Positions 1 through 9,740 of a stretch of 64,000 bases of DNA are shown piece after piece (within the stretch, counting starts at the first letter, position 1; each line of letters opens with the position of its first letter). The stretch comes from Acidimicrobiia bacterium. GTDB lineage: Bacteria; Actinomycetota; Acidimicrobiia; IMCC26256; PALSA-610. Location of the stretch: NCBI GenBank assembly GCA_026002935.1, contig BPGH01000002.1, positions 1-64,000 on the forward strand, given 5' to 3'. Under the pieces are notes generated by a model. That model saw nothing but the letters and a program-made list of their open reading frames with translations. It was not told the DNA's origin and did no database searches. The position numbers and the translations under genes were made by a program.

Positions 1-728
1 ACCAGCACGCCGCCGCCGGGGAGCGGGAAGAGCTCGCGCGCGGTGGTCGTGTGGCGGCCGCGCTGGTCGCGCTCGCGGACCCCGCCGGTCGCCTGCACGT
101 CGTCGCCGACGAGGAGGTTGACCAGCGTCGACTTCCCGACCCCCGACGCGCCGACGAGCGCGACCGTGCGGCCCGCGGCCCCGCCCGCAGCTCGTCGATC
201 CCGCGGCCGCCGGGCGCGGCGGTGACGACCACGTCGACCGTCGGGGCGACCCCGCGCACCGCCTCGACCGCGGCCGCCACGTCGCGCTCGTCCACCAGGT
301 CCGCCTTGGTCAGCACGACGACGCGGCGTCGCACCCCCGTCGTAGACGAGCACGAGCTCGCGCTCGAGGCGGCGTAGGTTGGGCCCGTTGGCCAGCGACT
401 GCACCACGAGGACCACGTCGACGTTCGCGGCGACGACCTGCGGGCCCCGGGCGACGCCCTCCATCGGGTCGCCGCGCACGAACGACCGACCGGCGCGCCA
501 GCACCTCGACGACCGCCGCCTCGTCGCCCTCGCCGCGCGACGAGGACCCAGTCCCCCACCGCGACCGGCTCCGCCCCGGGGCGCGCGTCGGCGCCCGCCG
601 GGGTCGCCGACGGTGACGAGCCCGCGGTCGACGCGCACGACGCGGCCCGGCCGGGTGCCGGGGCGGACGAGCGCGCCGAGCCGGTCGTCCCATCCGAGCG
701 GGCGCAGGGCGCCGTAGTCGTCCGTCAT
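1..728 (-). CDS. rsgA: Ribosome small-subunit-dependent GTPase A (RsgA), 3' end outside window, frame-disrupted
   Basis: RsgA is a circularly permuted GTPase that acts in late 30S ribosome assembly. Reading the minus strand, the G1 loop [12 protein letters not shown] is followed by [18 protein letters not shown], which is diagnostic for the RsgA/YjeQ family. The N-terminus [18 protein letters not shown] at 728 matches actinobacterial RsgA proteins, and VAVGDWVLV fits the OB-fold. The C-terminal zinc domain lies beyond base 1. The reading frame is broken several times between about 180 and 600, for example near an extra G around 585; joining the frames restores a normal protein, so sequence error is more likely than a pseudogene. 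The start codon overlaps that of the divergent photolyase gene (ATG at 727). Confidence 0.8.
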   Translation of the reverse strand, partial: MTDDYGALRPLGWDDRLGALVRPGTRPGRVVRVDRGLVTVGDPGGRRRAPRGGAGRGGGLGPRRAARATRRRSSRCWRAGRSFVRGDPMEGVARGPQVVAANVDVVLVVQSLANGPNLRRLERELVLVYDGGATPRRRADQGGPGGRARRGGRGRGGARGRPDGRRGRHRRARRPRDRRAAGGAAGRTVALVGASGVGKSTLVNLLVGDDVQATGGVRERDQRGRHTTTARELFPLPGGGVL

Positions 729-2088
729 GTCGCGTCCCAGCCTGCCAGACGCCGAGGTCGCGCTCGCCGTGTTCACCCGCGACCTGCGCGTCCGCGACAA
801 CCCGGTGCTCACCGGCGCGCTGGACGGGGCGGGCGCGGTCGTCCCCTGCTTCGTGTTCGACGACGCGATGGGCGCGACCGCGCACGCGGCACCGAACCGC
901 GCCGGGTTCCTCGTCGAGTCGCTCGCGGCGCTCGACCGCGCGCTGCGCGACCGGGGGGCGGCACTCGTCGTGCGGCGCGGCGACTGGGTGGTGGAGGTGC
1001 TGCGCCTCGCGCACGCCTGCGGCGCGCGCACCGTGCACGTCGCCCGGGACGTGAGCGGCTACGCGCAGCGCCGCCTCGGCCGGCTGCGCGCCGAGGCGGC
1101 CCGGGCGGGCGTGGCGGTGCGCACCCACGAGTCGCTGACGGTCGTGCCGCCCGGCGAACTGCGCGCCGGGGGCGGCGGCCCGTACCTGGTGTTCACGCCG
1201 TACTTCCGCCGGTGGTCCGCCCGGCCCTGGCGCCCGGTGCTGCCCGCGCCGCGGCGGGTGCCGATGCCCCCGGGCGTCGCGCCCGGCCGCCTCCCCCCGG
1301 TGCCGGGCGGGCGGGCGCCGGGCGCCGTGCCCGGCGGCGAGGACGAGGGGCTCGCCCGGCTCCGGGCGTGGAACCGCGCGCACCTGGCGGACTACGGCGG
1401 TTCCGGCCACGACGACCTCGCCGGCGACCGAACGTCGCGCGTGTCGCCGTACCTGCACCTCGGCTGCCTGTCACCGCTCGAGGTCGCGACGCGCCTGCGC
1501 GACCGGCCCGGCGGCGCGCCGTTCGTTCGCCAGCTCTGCTGGCGCGACTTCTACGCGCAGCTCCTCGCGGCCCGGCCCGAGGTCGCGCGCGACGACGTGC
1601 GCGCGGGCGCGCCCCGCTGGCGCGACGACGACGCGGCGTTCGCGGCGTGGTGCGCGGGGCGCACCGGGTACCCGCTGGTCGACGCCGGGATGCGCCAGCT
1701 CCTCGCCGAGGGCTGGATGCACAACCGGGCCCGGATGGTGGTCGCGTCGTTCCTCACCAAGGACCTGATGATCGACTGGCGGCGCGGCGCCGCGCACTTC
1801 ATGGCGCACCTGCTCGACGGCGACGTCGCGTCGAACCAGCTCAACTGGCAGTGGGTGGCGGGGACCGGCACCGACACGAACCCGCACCGCGTGTACAACC
1901 CGACGGTGCAGGCCCGGCGCTTCGACCCCGGCGGCGCGTACGTGCGCCGGTACGTGGACGAGCTGGCGGGCGTGGCCGGCGACGTGCACGACCCGCCGCC
2001 GGCGGTGCGGGCCGCGACCGGCTACCCGGACCCGATCGTCGACCACCACGAGGCGATCGAGCGCTGGCGCGCCGCCCGCCGCCGCTGA
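727..2088 (+). CDS. phr: Deoxyribodipyrimidine photolyase / cryptochrome family protein
   Basis: This 453-residue protein has the normal length of class I CPD photolyases, cytosolic flavoproteins that split UV-induced pyrimidine dimers using light. The N-terminal alpha/beta domain starts with [13 protein letters not shown]. The FAD-binding helical domain contains [16 protein letters not shown], the [10 protein letters not shown] segment, and near residue 375 the block [20 protein letters not shown] with [17 protein letters not shown] after it. These are the conserved FAD and substrate-cavity motifs. The asparagine-rich cluster of E. coli PhrB is replaced by NQLNWQW, as I recall for other actinobacterial members. 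Only one in-frame ATG suits the start (727), and it overlaps the start codon of divergent rsgA. A cryptochrome role cannot be excluded from sequence alone. Confidence 0.9.
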   Translation: MSRPSLPDAEVALAVFTRDLRVRDNPVLTGALDGAGAVVPCFVFDDAMGATAHAAPNRAGFLVESLAALDRALRDRGAALVVRRGDWVVEVLRLAHACGARTVHVARDVSGYAQRRLGRLRAEAARAGVAVRTHESLTVVPPGELRAGGGGPYLVFTPYFRRWSARPWRPVLPAPRRVPMPPGVAPGRLPPVPGGRAPGAVPGGEDEGLARLRAWNRAHLADYGGSGHDDLAGDRTSRVSPYLHLGCLSPLEVATRLRDRPGGAPFVRQLCWRDFYAQLLAARPEVARDDVRAGAPRWRDDDAAFAAWCAGRTGYPLVDAGMRQLLAEGWMHNRARMVVASFLTKDLMIDWRRGAAHFMAHLLDGDVASNQLNWQWVAGTGTDTNPHRVYNPTVQARRFDPGGAYVRRYVDELAGVAGDVHDPPPAVRAATGYPDPIVDHHEAIERWRAARRR

Positions 2089-2137
2089 CGCCGCCCGCAG
2101 GCCGGCGTCACCCTCGCGCGCCCGCGGCCGCAACGGG

Positions 2138-3655
2138 TCAGGCCTCGACGACGTCGGCGACGAACCGCTGGAGCTGCCGGAGGTTGCGGCACTCGTACAC
2201 GCCGTCGCAGTACGGCGCGTACTCGGAGATGATCGAGTCGCCGGTGTCCCAGTAGCCGCGCGGCTCGGGGTCGAGCCAGTAGAGGCGCCGGGCACGCTTG
2301 CGGATCTCCGCCAGCGTCCAGGCCTGGGACGCGTGGTAGTTGTTGCGCGCGTCGCCCAGCAGGATGACGGACGACTTCTTCGTGACCTCGCGGATGTGGC
2401 GCTCGTGCCACACCTCGAAGGCGTGCCCGTAGTCGGAGTGGCCGTCGACCCACACGACGTCGGCCTCGGTGTTGACCCGGTGGATCGCCTCGGAGATCTC
2501 GTCCGCCTCGTCGAAGAAGCGCGTCACCTCGTCGATGCCGTCGATGAAGACCCACGACCGCACCTTCGAGAACTCGCTCTGCATGGCGTAGACGAACTGG
2601 AGCGTGAAGCGGGCGAACGAGGCCACCGAACCCGAGATGTCGGCGATCACCATGATCTCCGGCTTCGACGGGCGCGGCCGCTTGAACTTCGGCTCGGCGG
2701 GGATCCCCCCGTAGCTGAGCGAGTGGCGGATCGTCTGGCGGAAGTCGAGGGTGCCGCGGTGGCGGTGCCGGCGGCGTTGCGCGAGCCGGGCGGCGAGCGC
2801 GCGCGTCAGCGGGTAGATGGCGCGCTGGAGCTGCTGCATCTCCTCACGTGACGCGTGCATGAAGTCGACGTCCTCGGGCAGCGGCTTGCGCAGCGTGCGC
2901 GCCATCGCCTCCACGCCGCGGTCGGCGACGAGCCGCCGCCGGATCTCGGCCTCGATCAGCTCCTTGAGGACCTTCAGCCGCCCCTCGAACTCCTCGCCGA
3001 GCAGGCGCTCGTCGAACGCGCCCGCGCCGACCTGCTCCTCCTGCCGGGCCCGGGCCATCATCTTCGTGACCAGTCCGTCCGCGTCGAGCTGGCGCAGCGT
3101 CCGGTACAGGTAGTAGGCCCCGCCGACCGGCCGGCCCGGCTCCATGCCGGCGTAGCGCGCGACGGCCGCGGCCGCCAGCATCCGCAGCTGCTCGCGGTCC
3201 ATGTGCACCAGCGCGTCGAGGAGCATCCGGGCGAGCTCCTCGTCGGAGACCGTGCCCATCGCGCCGGCGGCCTCCATGGCGGCGCGCAGCTGCTCGAAGT
3301 CGGGCCCCCCGGCGCCGGGCCCGCCCTCACCGTCGCCGTCGGCGGTCCGCACGCCCGGCCCGAACATCGAGAAGTAGACCTCGAAGACGGTCTCGAACAC
3401 CTTGTGGTGGCCGGCGTGCTTCACGAGCGTCGCGCCGAGCGCGGTCTTGAAGGCCTCACGGTCGTCGAGCGGCACGTGCTCGACCGCGCGCATCGCGTCG
3501 AGGTTCTCGGTCATCGACACCGGCAGCCCGGCGGTGCGCAACTCGTGCACGAACCCCTGCAGGACGTCGAGCAGCGTCGGGTCGGCGGGCAGGACGCCCA
3601 CCTCAGCCGCCCCCGCGGCGGACCGCATCGCGTGGTCGAGCCGGCTCCACTGCAC
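2138..3655 (-). CDS. VWA-domain (CoxE-like) protein, partner of MoxR ATPase
   Basis: A 505-residue protein of the VWA/CoxE type. The N-terminus (LLDVLQGFVHELRTAGLPVS) is typical of actinobacterial VWA containing CoxE family proteins. The C-terminal VWA domain includes the MIDAS-like start VIADISGSVASF at about residue 330, the metal-site DxSxS arrangement, and WVDGHSDYGHAF further on. The start is GTG at 3655, six bases after the stop of the MoxR-type ATPase upstream, so the two are cotranscribed. MoxR-VWA pairs act as metal-insertion or protein-maturation chaperones, the VWA protein recognising the client. No obvious client (such as carbon monoxide dehydrogenase subunits) lies next to it, so the target here is unknown. 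Confidence 0.85.
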   Translation of the reverse strand: MQWSRLDHAMRSAAGAAEVGVLPADPTLLDVLQGFVHELRTAGLPVSMTENLDAMRAVEHVPLDDREAFKTALGATLVKHAGHHKVFETVFEVYFSMFGPGVRTADGDGEGGPGAGGPDFEQLRAAMEAAGAMGTVSDEELARMLLDALVHMDREQLRMLAAAAVARYAGMEPGRPVGGAYYLYRTLRQLDADGLVTKMMARARQEEQVGAGAFDERLLGEEFEGRLKVLKELIEAEIRRRLVADRGVEAMARTLRKPLPEDVDFMHASREEMQQLQRAIYPLTRALAARLAQRRRHRHRGTLDFRQTIRHSLSYGGIPAEPKFKRPRPSKPEIMVIADISGSVASFARFTLQFVYAMQSEFSKVRSWVFIDGIDEVTRFFDEADEISEAIHRVNTEADVVWVDGHSDYGHAFEVWHERHIREVTKKSSVILLGDARNNYHASQAWTLAEIRKRARRLYWLDPEPRGYWDTGDSIISEYAPYCDGVYECRNLRQLQRFVADVVEA

Positions 3656-3661
3656 GGGGCG

Positions 3662-4567
3662 TCATCGGCGCGCCGCGGCCGCCGACGCCGGCGAGGCCGG
3701 CGCGTCGACCCCCAGCTCCTTGCGGGCCTTGGCGATGTCGGTCTGGTACTTGAGCAGCACGTGCAGCGTCTCGCCGAGCACCTCGGGCGTGACCTCGTTG
3801 CGGCCGAGGTACAGCAGGGTGCGCGCCCAGTCGATCGTCTCCGAGATCGACGGCGCCTTCTTCAGGTCGATGTTGCGGATCGACCCCACGACCTTCGCGA
3901 TCTGCTGCGCAAGCTCGTCGTCGATGCCGGGTACCCGCACCCGCACGATCTCCTTCTCGCGCTCGACGTCCGGGTAGTCGACGTGGAGGTAGAGGCAGCG
4001 GCGCTTGAGCGCCTCCGACAGCTCGCGGGTGTTGTTGGAGGTGAGGAACACGAGCGGGCGCCGCTTGCCGACGATCGTGCCCAGCTCGGGGATCGACACC
4101 TGGAAGTCGGAGAGGACCTCGAGCAGCAGCGCCTCGGTCTCGATCTCGACCCGGTCGACCTCGTCGACCAGCAGCACGACCGGCTCGTCGGCCCGGATCG
4201 CCTCGAGCAGCGGGCGCGTCAGCAGGAACGGCTCCGAGAAGATGTCTGACTCGACCGTCTCCCAGTCGCGTTCGTGCTCACGGTCGGCCTGGATGCGCAG
4301 GAGCTGCTTCTTGTAGTTCCACTCGTAGATCGCCTTCGCCTCGTCGAGGCCCTCGTAGCACTGGAGGCGGATGAGCCGGCTGCCGGTCGTGGCCGCGACG
4401 GCCTTGGCGAGCTCGGTCTTGCCGACACCGGCCGGCCCCTCGACCAGCACCGGCTTCTCGAGGCGGTCGGCGAGGAAGACGACCCCGGCGATGCCGGTGT
4501 CGGCGAGGTAGGAGACCGAGCGGAGGCGTTCGGTCACGTCGGCGACGGATGCGAAGCGTTCGGCCAC
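3662..4567 (-). CDS. MoxR-family AAA+ ATPase
   Basis: A 301-residue AAA+ ATPase of the MoxR group. Walker A is EGPAGVGKTELAKA near residue 45, Walker B is VVLLVDEVDR near residue 133, and sensor 1 is VFLTSNNTREL. The helical lid follows (KRRCLYLHVDYPDVERE). The start is GTG at 4567. It lies 6 bases upstream of the CoxE-like VWA gene and 24 bases downstream of proA. MoxR proteins use ATP to remodel or activate partner proteins with their VWA companion, so the neighbouring gene is the probable adaptor. The substrate is not identified. Confidence 0.9.
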   Translation of the reverse strand: MAERFASVADVTERLRSVSYLADTGIAGVVFLADRLEKPVLVEGPAGVGKTELAKAVAATTGSRLIRLQCYEGLDEAKAIYEWNYKKQLLRIQADREHERDWETVESDIFSEPFLLTRPLLEAIRADEPVVLLVDEVDRVEIETEALLLEVLSDFQVSIPELGTIVGKRRPLVFLTSNNTRELSEALKRRCLYLHVDYPDVEREKEIVRVRVPGIDDELAQQIAKVVGSIRNIDLKKAPSISETIDWARTLLYLGRNEVTPEVLGETLHVLLKYQTDIAKARKELGVDAPASPASAAAARR

Positions 4568-4591
4568 GAGGGCTCCCGGTTCTCGAGGGCG

Positions 4592-5836
4592 TCAGCGGGT
4601 CTGGCCGTCGCCCCACACGACGTACTTGTAGGTGGTCAGCTCGCGCAACCCCATCGGGCCGCGCGCGTGCAGCTTCTGCGTCGAGATGCCGATCTCGGCG
4701 CCGAAGCCGAACTCCTCGCCGTCGGTGAAGCGCGTCGACGCGTTCACGATCACGGCCGCCGCGTCGACCTCGCTCGCGAACCGCCGCGCGGCGGCGAGGT
4801 CGCGCGTGAGGATCGCCTCGGTGTGGCCGCTGCCGTAGCGGTTGACGTGCGCGATCGCGGCGTCGAGGTCGGCGGCGACGGCGACGCTCATCCTCAGGTC
4901 GAGGAACTCGGCGCGGAAGTCGTCGTCGGTCGCCGGGCCGATGACCGGCGCGAGCCGGCGTGCCGCGTCGTCGCCCACGAGCTCCACGCCCATGCCGGTG
5001 AGGACGTCGGCGATGCGGGGCACGAACGCCCCGGCCGCGTCCGCGTGCACGACGAGCGACTCCGCGGCGTTGCACACGCTCGGCCGCTGCGTCTTCGCGT
5101 TGACGACGATCGCGACCGCCTCGTCGAGGTCGGCGGACGCGTCGACGTAGACGTGGCAGTTGCCGTCGCCGTCGATGATCACCGGCACGGTCGCGTGCTC
5201 GCGGATGCTGCGGATCAGCGACGGGCCGCCCCGGGGGATGAGGCAGTCGACGTGGCCGGTGAGGCGCATGACCTCGACGGCGGTCTCGTGCGCCGTGTCC
5301 TCGACGAGCACCACCGCGTCCTCGGGCAGGCCCTGCTTGGCGAGCGCCTCGCGCAGCACGCCGACGATCGCGACGTTGGAGCGGATCGCGCTCGACGAGC
5401 CGCGCAGCAGCGCCGCGTTGCCCGACTTGCAGCACAGGCCGAACGCGTCGCTCGTGACGTTGGGCCGGTTCTCGTAGATGATCGCGACGACGCCGAGCGG
5501 GACCCGCACGCGGGTGATCTGCAACCCGTTGGGCCGGGTCCAGCCGTCGAGCACCTCGCCGACCGGGTCGGCGAGCGCGGCGACCGTCCGCAGCCCCCGC
5601 GCCATCGCCTCGATGCGGGCGGGGCCGAGGCGGAGCCGGTCGAGCGGCCCGGGCGGGGTGCCGGCCGCCGCCGCGGCCTCCACGTCGGCCTCGTTGGCGG
5701 CGAGCACGTCGGCGGCCCGCTCGACGAGCAGGTCGGCGGCGGTGGCCAGGGCGGCGTCCTTGGCGGGCGTCGGCGCGGTCGCGAGCACCCGGCTCGCGGC
5801 GCGCGCCCGCCGCCCCAGCTCCTCGACGCTCGTCAT
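4592..5836 (-). CDS. proA: Gamma-glutamyl phosphate reductase (ProA)
   Basis: ProA catalyses the NADPH-dependent reduction of glutamyl-5-phosphate to glutamate semialdehyde, the second step of proline synthesis. The 414-residue length is standard. Visible motifs include [36 protein letters not shown] and the catalytic cysteine segment [15 protein letters not shown], with [20 protein letters not shown] near the C-terminus. The ATG at 5836 is well placed. The pathway partner proB is nearby on the same strand, separated by the nucleosidase-like gene. No frame breaks were found in this gene. Confidence 0.95.
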   Translation of the reverse strand: MTSVEELGRRARAASRVLATAPTPAKDAALATAADLLVERAADVLAANEADVEAAAAAGTPPGPLDRLRLGPARIEAMARGLRTVAALADPVGEVLDGWTRPNGLQITRVRVPLGVVAIIYENRPNVTSDAFGLCCKSGNAALLRGSSSAIRSNVAIVGVLREALAKQGLPEDAVVLVEDTAHETAVEVMRLTGHVDCLIPRGGPSLIRSIREHATVPVIIDGDGNCHVYVDASADLDEAVAIVVNAKTQRPSVCNAAESLVVHADAAGAFVPRIADVLTGMGVELVGDDAARRLAPVIGPATDDDFRAEFLDLRMSVAVAADLDAAIAHVNRYGSGHTEAILTRDLAAARRFASEVDAAAVIVNASTRFTDGEEFGFGAEIGISTQKLHARGPMGLRELTTYKYVVWGDGQTR

Positions 5837-5866
5837 GGGTGCCCAGGGTATCCCTTGACCGCCCGG

Positions 5867-6610
5867 TCAAGTCACGGTGCGCCCGACCGCGAGGGCGCGC
5901 ACGGCCGCGGCCGCCGCCGTGGCGGCGGCGGTCGCGGCGCGCGCCGCGTCGCGCCCGAGCCGGGCGAGCGCCGGCACCCGAGCCGGGTGACGGGCGACGT
6001 ACCGGGCGACCGCGGCGGGATCGGGCCGCCCGTCGGGCTTCACGAGGTGGAGGGCGGCCGCGCCGAGCGGGTGGTCGTCGGCCAGGTCGCTGATCGCGCG
6101 CACGACCGCCCAGGGCGTGCCCGCCCGCTCGCACACCGCGGCGACCGCCGCGGTCTCCATGTCGAGCGCGACGACGCCGCGGGCCGCGAGCGCGGCGAGG
6201 CGGCCGGGGTCGACCGTGAACTCGTCGGAGGTGCGCAGGATCCCGTGCGGCGGCGGCAGGCCCGCGCCGGGCGGCGCGACCGGGGCCGGGCGGTGGACGC
6301 CGCCCGCGGCGTCCTCCACCAGCGCCGGCACCACGACGTCGCCGACCGCCACCGCGCTCGCGAGGCCGCCGGCGATCCCCACCACGAGCACGAGGTCGGG
6401 CGCGTCGGCGTCGAGCAGCCGCCGCGCCGCGTCGGCCGCGAGCGCGGTGCCGATCCCGGTCGGGACCGCGACCACCTCCACGCCGCCCAGCCGACCCGAA
6501 CGGCGGTCGTCCCGCGCCGCCGGGTCGCGGGCGAGCCCGAACGCGCCGGCGACCGCCTCGAGCTCCGACGCCATCGGCGCCGCGACCGCGACCCTGCGCA
6601 CCGTCGCCAC
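5867..6610 (-). CDS. Nucleoside phosphorylase-superfamily protein (MTA/SAH nucleosidase-like)
   Basis: A 247-residue protein of the purine nucleoside phosphorylase / MTA-SAH nucleosidase superfamily. The substrate loop region VLVVGIAGGLASAVAVGDVV is followed by GILRTSDEFTV and the ribose-binding block GVVALDMETAAVAAVCE with VVRAISDLAD, as in MtnN-like and futalosine hydrolase-like enzymes. The exact substrate (methylthioadenosine, S-adenosylhomocysteine, futalosine or hopanoid adenosine) cannot be decided here. GTG at 6610 is taken as the start because it directly precedes ATVRRVAVAAPMASELEAV. It is placed between proB and proA with short gaps, suggesting an operon. The tail is an Ala-rich low-complexity stretch. 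Confidence 0.75.
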   Translation of the reverse strand: MATVRRVAVAAPMASELEAVAGAFGLARDPAARDDRRSGRLGGVEVVAVPTGIGTALAADAARRLLDADAPDLVLVVGIAGGLASAVAVGDVVVPALVEDAAGGVHRPAPVAPPGAGLPPPHGILRTSDEFTVDPGRLAALAARGVVALDMETAAVAAVCERAGTPWAVVRAISDLADDHPLGAAALHLVKPDGRPDPAAVARYVARHPARVPALARLGRDAARAATAAATAAAAAVRALAVGRTVT

Positions 6611-6654
6611 GGCCCGATCCTGGCACCCCCCGGGGGCCGGCCGGGGCCGGGGCC

Positions 6655-7758
6655 TCAGGGCAGGACGACCAGGTCGTCGCGGTGGACGACCTCGTGCGGC
6701 AGCCCCTCGGGCAGCTCGGCGGTGCGGCGGCCCGCGACCGCCCGCAGGTCGGCGGCCGAGTAGCGGGTGAGGCCCTTCGCGAACGCCGCGCCGTCCTCGC
6801 CGACGATCTCGACGGCCGCCTCGGCGTCGAAGTCGCCCTCCACGGCGCGCACCCCGGCGGGCAGCAGCGACCGCCCGCCCGAGACGAGCGCGGTGCGGGC
6901 GCCGTCGTCGACGACGACCCGGCCCGCCGCGCCCTGCGCGAACGCGATCCACAGCTTGCGGCTCGGGAGCCGCTGGCGCCGCGGCGAGACGACGGTGCCG
7001 ACCGGCTTGCCCTCGAGCGCGTCGAGCACCACGCCGGGCACGCCGGCCGAGGCGATCACGACCCGGACCCCCGACCACGCGGCGATCTTGGCGGCGGCGA
7101 GCTTCGACGCCATCCCGCCGCTGCCGCGCGCGGTGCCGGCGCCGCCCGCGACCTGCTCGAGCGCGTCGTCGACCTCGACGATCTCCTCGATCAGCGACGC
7201 GCCCTCGTCGAGCCGCGGGTCGGCGGTGAACAGGCCGGCGATGTCGGAGAGGATGACCAGCGCGTCCGCGTGCAGGAGGTGCGACACCAACGCGGCGAGC
7301 CGGTCGTTGTCGCCGAAGCGGATCTCGTCGTCGGCGACGGTGTCGTTCTCGTTGACGATCGGCAGCACGCCCAGGTCGAGCAGCCGCCGCATCGTCTCGC
7401 GCGCGTGGAGGTACTGGCTGCGGTGGACGAAGTCGTAGGGCGTGAGGAGCACCTGGCCGGCGACGATGCCGTGCGTCGAGAGGATCGCGTTCATCCGCTC
7501 CGCGAGCCGCGGCTGGCCGACCGCGGCGAGGGCCTGCAGGGTGCCGACGTCGGTGGGGCGCTCGGTGAGGCCGAGCGCGGGCATCCCCGCCGCGATCGCG
7601 CCCGAGAGCACCAGCACGAGCCGGTGGCCGGCGGCGCGCGCGGCGGCGAGGTCGGCGCACAGCTTGAGCAGCGCGGTGTCGACGAGCTCGCCGCGCTCGT
7701 CGGTCACCGAGGACGTGCCGACCTTCACGACCGCCAGCGCCGGCGCCGCGGTGCTCAC
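6655..7758 (-). CDS. proB: Glutamate 5-kinase (ProB)
   Basis: ProB phosphorylates glutamate to glutamyl-5-phosphate, the first and usually feedback-regulated step of proline biosynthesis. The 367-residue protein has an amino-acid kinase domain (VVKVGTSSVTDERGE, VLVLSGAIAAGMPALGL, VNENDTVADDEIRFGDND, GSGGMASKLAAAKIA) and a C-terminal PUA domain (residues about 275-360, with LPAGVRAVEGDFDAEAAVEI). The start is GTG at 7758, overlapping the obgE stop in a GTGA arrangement, which suggests translational coupling. The frame is intact even though the upstream obgE reading is broken. Confidence 0.95.
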   Translation of the reverse strand: MSTAAPALAVVKVGTSSVTDERGELVDTALLKLCADLAAARAAGHRLVLVLSGAIAAGMPALGLTERPTDVGTLQALAAVGQPRLAERMNAILSTHGIVAGQVLLTPYDFVHRSQYLHARETMRRLLDLGVLPIVNENDTVADDEIRFGDNDRLAALVSHLLHADALVILSDIAGLFTADPRLDEGASLIEEIVEVDDALEQVAGGAGTARGSGGMASKLAAAKIAAWSGVRVVIASAGVPGVVLDALEGKPVGTVVSPRRQRLPSRKLWIAFAQGAAGRVVVDDGARTALVSGGRSLLPAGVRAVEGDFDAEAAVEIVGEDGAAFAKGLTRYSAADLRAVAGRRTAELPEGLPHEVVHRDDLVVLP

Positions 7759-8991
7759 ACGCCCTCCTCGTAGGTGAGCTCCAGCGGCGCCGATCCGCAC
7801 GACGTCGCCGTCGCGCACGCCCGGCGCGCACGAGCGCGCGCTCCACGCCCATGCGCCGCAGCCGCTGCTGCACGTACGCGAGCGCCTCGTCGTCGGTGAG
7901 GTCGGCGAGCGCGACCGCCCGCTCGGCGGGCCGGCCCCTTCACCCGCCACTCGTGGTCGCCCTCGCGCACGACCGAGAAGCCCTCCGGCTCGGGGCGCAG
8001 CACGACGTACGGCTCCTCGCGCACCTCGGCGGCGCGGGCCTCCTCGACGAGCGCCGCGATCCGCCCGAGGAGCTCGTCGAGGCCGACGCGGGTGACGGCC
8101 GAGACGCGCAGGCCGTCGAAGCTCGTGCGTCGCGACGTCGGCCTTGGAGCCGACGACGAGACGCGGCCGCTCGAGGAGCTCGGGGCGGTAGCGCCCCAGC
8201 TCGCCGAGCAGCACGCGCTCCTGGTCGGCCGGCGGCCGCCCGTCGGCGGGCGCGAGGTCCACCAGCACGACGAGGACCCGCGCCCGCTCGACGTGGCGCA
8301 GGAACTCGTGCCCGAGGCCCTTGCCCTCGGCCGCGCCCTCGATGAGCCCGGGGACGTCGGCGAGCACGAACTCGTGGTCGCGGAACCGCACGACGCCGAG
8401 GTTGGGCACGAGCGTGGTGAACGGGTAGTCGGCGATCTTGGGCTTCGCGGCGCTCACGGCGGCGATCAGGGTCGACTTCCCGGCGTTGGGGAACCCGACG
8501 AGCGCGGCGTCGGCGAGGAGCTTCAGCTCCAGGCGCAGCCAGCGCTCCTCGCCGTACTCGCCCTGCTCCGCGAACGACGGCGCCCGGCGGGCGTTGGACA
8601 GGAAGCGCGCGTTGCCCCGGCCGCCCCGGCCGCCGCGCGCGGCGAGCCAGCGGTCGCCGTCGTGGACGAGGTCGGCGAGCAGGTTGCCGTCGAAGTCGTA
8701 GACCGACGTGCCCTCGGGGACCGGCACGACGAGGTCGGCGCCGGCCGCGCCGTGGCGCTTCTTGCCGGACCCGTGCGCGCCCGACGCGGCGCGCCGGTGC
8801 GGGTGGTCGCGGAACGCGAGCAGCGAGGCGACGTTGCGGTCGGCGCGCAGCCAGACGTCGCCGCCCTTGCCGCCGTCGCCGCCGTCGGGCCCGCCGCGCG
8901 GCACGTGGGCCTCGCGCCGGAACGACACCGCGCCGGCGCCGCCGTCGCCGCCGCGCACGTTCAGTTGGGCGACGTCGACGAACCCGGACAT
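7755..8991 (-). CDS. obgE: GTPase Obg/CgtA, 3' half frame-disrupted
   Basis: Obg is an essential GTPase linked to 50S maturation and stress control. From ATG 8991 the Gly-rich OBG fold (NVRGGDGGAGAVSFRREA) leads to the G domain with GFPNAGKSTLIAAV, DVPGLIEGAAEGKGLGHEF and the G4 motif GSKAD. After this, near 8120, the frame shifts; the next frame continues with VSAVTRVGLDELLGRIAALVEE and the OCT domain (VVLRPEPEGFSVVREGD). Further one-base breaks occur near 7937, 7822 and 7788. Joining the frames yields a complete Obg ending in LELTYEEGV. An essential gene broken four times is best explained by indels in the sequence, mostly next to G/C runs. Confidence 0.85.
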
Positions 8992-9090
8992 CCCGGCAAG
9001 GATACGGAGCGTGACCGGCGACGGGGACCCACAGGACCCCAGGTGGCACCGGTCACGCCGGTGGCCGCGGGCCGGGCGGGCGCGGCGCGG

Positions 9091-9679
9091 TCAGCCGCGC
9101 GCCCGCGGCCCGCGCGCGGCGGCCTTCGCGGGCCGCGCCGCCGACTTCATCGCGCGCTTGGCCTCGCGGATCTCGTGCACGCGCTCGAAGCGGTCGACGT
9201 CCGCGATCGACGGCCAGTCGGCCGCGACGCGCTCCCACCCCCGCGGGCGGACGCCGAGGCGCTTGCCGAGCAGCCCGACGAAGATGCGGGCCTTGTCGGC
9301 GCCGAAGCCGGGCAGGGCGCGCACCCGCGCGAGCAGCTCCTCACCGGTGGCCACCCCCTCCCACACGGCCTCGGCGCGCCCGCCGTGGTGCTCGACGAGG
9401 TGGGCGCACAGCGCGTGCGCCCGCTTGGCCATCGCGCCCGGGTAGCGGTGCAGCGCGGGCTTGGCCCGGAACACCGCCTCCAGCTCCTCGACCGGCATCG
9501 CCGCGACCGCCGCCGCGTCGAGGCGGCCGCCGAGGCGCCTTCAGCAGGGCGGGCGCCCGGAACGCCCACTCCATCGGCACCTGCTGGTCGAGCAGCATCC
9601 CGAGCAGCACGGCGAGCGGCTCCTGCGCGAGCAGCCGGTTGGCGTCCTCGTCGGGGGTGAAGGGCAATTCGGTCACCAT
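9091..9679 (-). CDS. HhH-GPD-type base-excision repair protein, one frameshift
   Basis: The N-terminal part (MVTELPFTPDEDANRLLA, then LAVLLGMLLDQQVPMEWAF) and the C-terminal part (VRALPGFGADKARIFVGLL) match a family of actinobacterial HhH-GPD glycosylase-like proteins of about 190 residues. The helix-hairpin-helix LPGFGADKA is the DNA-binding element. The two parts lie in different frames, joined at about 9538, where removing one base gives KALGGRLDAAAVAAMP and a continuous protein. A basic Ala/Lys tail ends the protein. The ATG at 9679 faces the divergent HelD-like gene 61 bases away. The lesion repaired is unknown. Confidence 0.75.
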
Positions 9680-9740
9680 CGCCGCCCGACGCTACCCGGC
9701 GGTCGAACCACTAAGCTGGCCCGTCCCCTACCGACGAGGC

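Noticed and set aside
2333-8345. Long open frames on the plus strand opposite the MoxR, proA, proB and obgE genes
   Set aside because: They are antisense shadows caused by the very high GC; their translations are low-complexity Arg/Ala/Pro/Val-rich strings with no family signature, while the minus-strand genes are well defined.
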